Below, one piece after another: positions 63,691-64,000 of a stretch of DNA of 64,000 nucleotides. The notes beneath the pieces are model-generated. The model made no database searches and was not told the DNA's origin. It was given only the letters and a program-made list of their open reading frames with translations. The DNA comes from Streptomyces echinoruber (lineage in GTDB: Bacteria > Actinomycetota > Actinomycetes > Streptomycetales > Streptomycetaceae): the NCBI RefSeq assembly GCF_014651135.1, contig NZ_BMWH01000011.1:117455-181454 (forward strand). Reading direction: 5' to 3'. Made by a program: the position numbers and the translations under genes. The stretch's first letter is position 1; every line of letters starts with the position of its first letter.

Positions 63691-64000
63691 ATGCTGTTCG
63701 ACGTGTTGCACGACGACATGGTTTCCGTGCTGGGGGCGGACGCCGTCTTCGTGGCGCCCCCGCGGCGCTGCGCACCGTCCCGGAAGGATCGGACGCCCGC
63801 AGGCTCCTCGGCGCCGTCGGGATCCCGACGGGAGTCTTCCGGCCACAAACTCCCCGGGAAAACGGCGAGTTCCCTCTCGTCAGGGACAGGATCGACCTGT
63901 CCGGCCACGAGGCACCGCAGGGCTGTGAGGACTACGAGAACTGGGTGGTCTTCGGCTGGATCCCGCTGACGGCCCTGGCCCTGGACACCGGGACCGGCGG
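63691..64000 (+). pseudogene. SUKH-type immunity protein gene, frameshifted and cut by the window edge
   Basis: The ATG at 63691 opens MLFDVLHDDMVSVLGADAVF VAPP in one frame. The continuation AALRTVPEGSDARRLLGAVG IPTGVFRPQ ... YENWVVFGWIPLTALALDTG lies in another frame, joined at a run of five C (63757-63761) where six would keep the frame. The rebuilt protein has the SUKH-4-like pattern: PxxLxxVPxGSDAxRLLxxVGxP and GWIPLxALALDTxTG. SUKH proteins neutralise nuclease or deaminase toxins of polymorphic systems. The single-C loss may be a true mutation or a base-calling error. Confidence 0.6.

Noticed and set aside
1..64000. tRNA, rRNA, CRISPR arrays, riboswitches and intact insertion sequences
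   Set aside because: Looked for cloverleaf-like and CCA-ended segments, regular spacer-repeat arrays, known leader motifs and transposase genes; none could be supported. A tRNAscan or Rfam search would be decisive.

Overview
The window is very GC-rich and reads as a chromosomal segment of a Streptomyces (or close relative). It has GTG starts in many genes, extremely strong third-position G/C, a complete actinobacterial S10-spc-alpha ribosomal protein cluster, and typical Streptomyces families: SARP, AfsA-like, XRE/DUF5753 with DUF397, GbsR with an IS30-like HTH, DUF4097 and the 56-residue 'hydrophobic protein'. No rRNA, tRNA, CRISPR array or intact insertion sequence was seen.

Layout. (1) 1-12001 is conserved housekeeping on the minus strand. 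It holds a cut LacI-type regulator, a small protein, tsaD-rimI-tsaB (t6A tRNA modification plus protein acetylation), a degenerate YkuD-like secreted protein, a small repeat-rich protein behind a perfect palindrome, tsaE, an alpha/beta hydrolase, alr, nnr, acpS, a tiny membrane protein and glmS. (2) 12374-13796 has two paralogous small proteins and a CdiI-like immunity protein. (3) 13874-27785 is an inserted cluster bounded by two imperfect direct copies of the coaA promoter and 5' end. It carries a large SARP regulator and, divergently, an AfsA-like enzyme, a HAD phosphatase, a flavin monooxygenase, an MMPL transporter, an extended SDR, a secreted hydrolase and a second MMPL transporter. This looks like a self-contained pathway for a gamma-butyrolactone/butenolide-like or lipid-derived small molecule. 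(4) 27686-31298 is coaA, a DUF389 membrane protein and glmM. (5) 31322-51578 is rpsI-rplM, a membrane protein, truA, then rplQ to rpsJ in reverse order (alpha, spc and S10 operons, with infA, map, adk and secY). (6) 51579-64000 is an accessory region. It contains a GHKL ATPase fused to a PD-(D/E)XK (Shedu-like) nuclease domain, small immunity-like genes, an XRE/DUF397 pair beside the wreck of its usual ATP-binding partner, an HTH/zinc-ribbon protein, a two-gene nucleotidyltransferase-like operon, a DUF7691-like protein, a hydrolase, a DUF4097/GbsR divergent pair and a frameshifted SUKH-type immunity gene cut by the window edge.

How it fits together. The left and middle blocks supply cell wall precursors (Alr, GlmS, GlmM), CoA and ACP activation (CoaA, AcpS), tRNA modification (TsaB/D/E, TruA) and the translation apparatus. 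The insertion between glmS and coaA brings a regulated small-molecule pathway with its own exporters. The right block looks like a defence and toxin-immunity island.

The most striking points are: the duplicated coaA 5' end, whose left copy supplies the stop codon of the SARP gene; the GHKL-nuclease fusion with small genes translationally coupled behind it; a chain of two nine-codon ORFs joined by ATGA overlaps between tsaD and the next gene, made by a 26-bp triplication; and a recurring pattern of short tandem repeats lying over gene stop codons.
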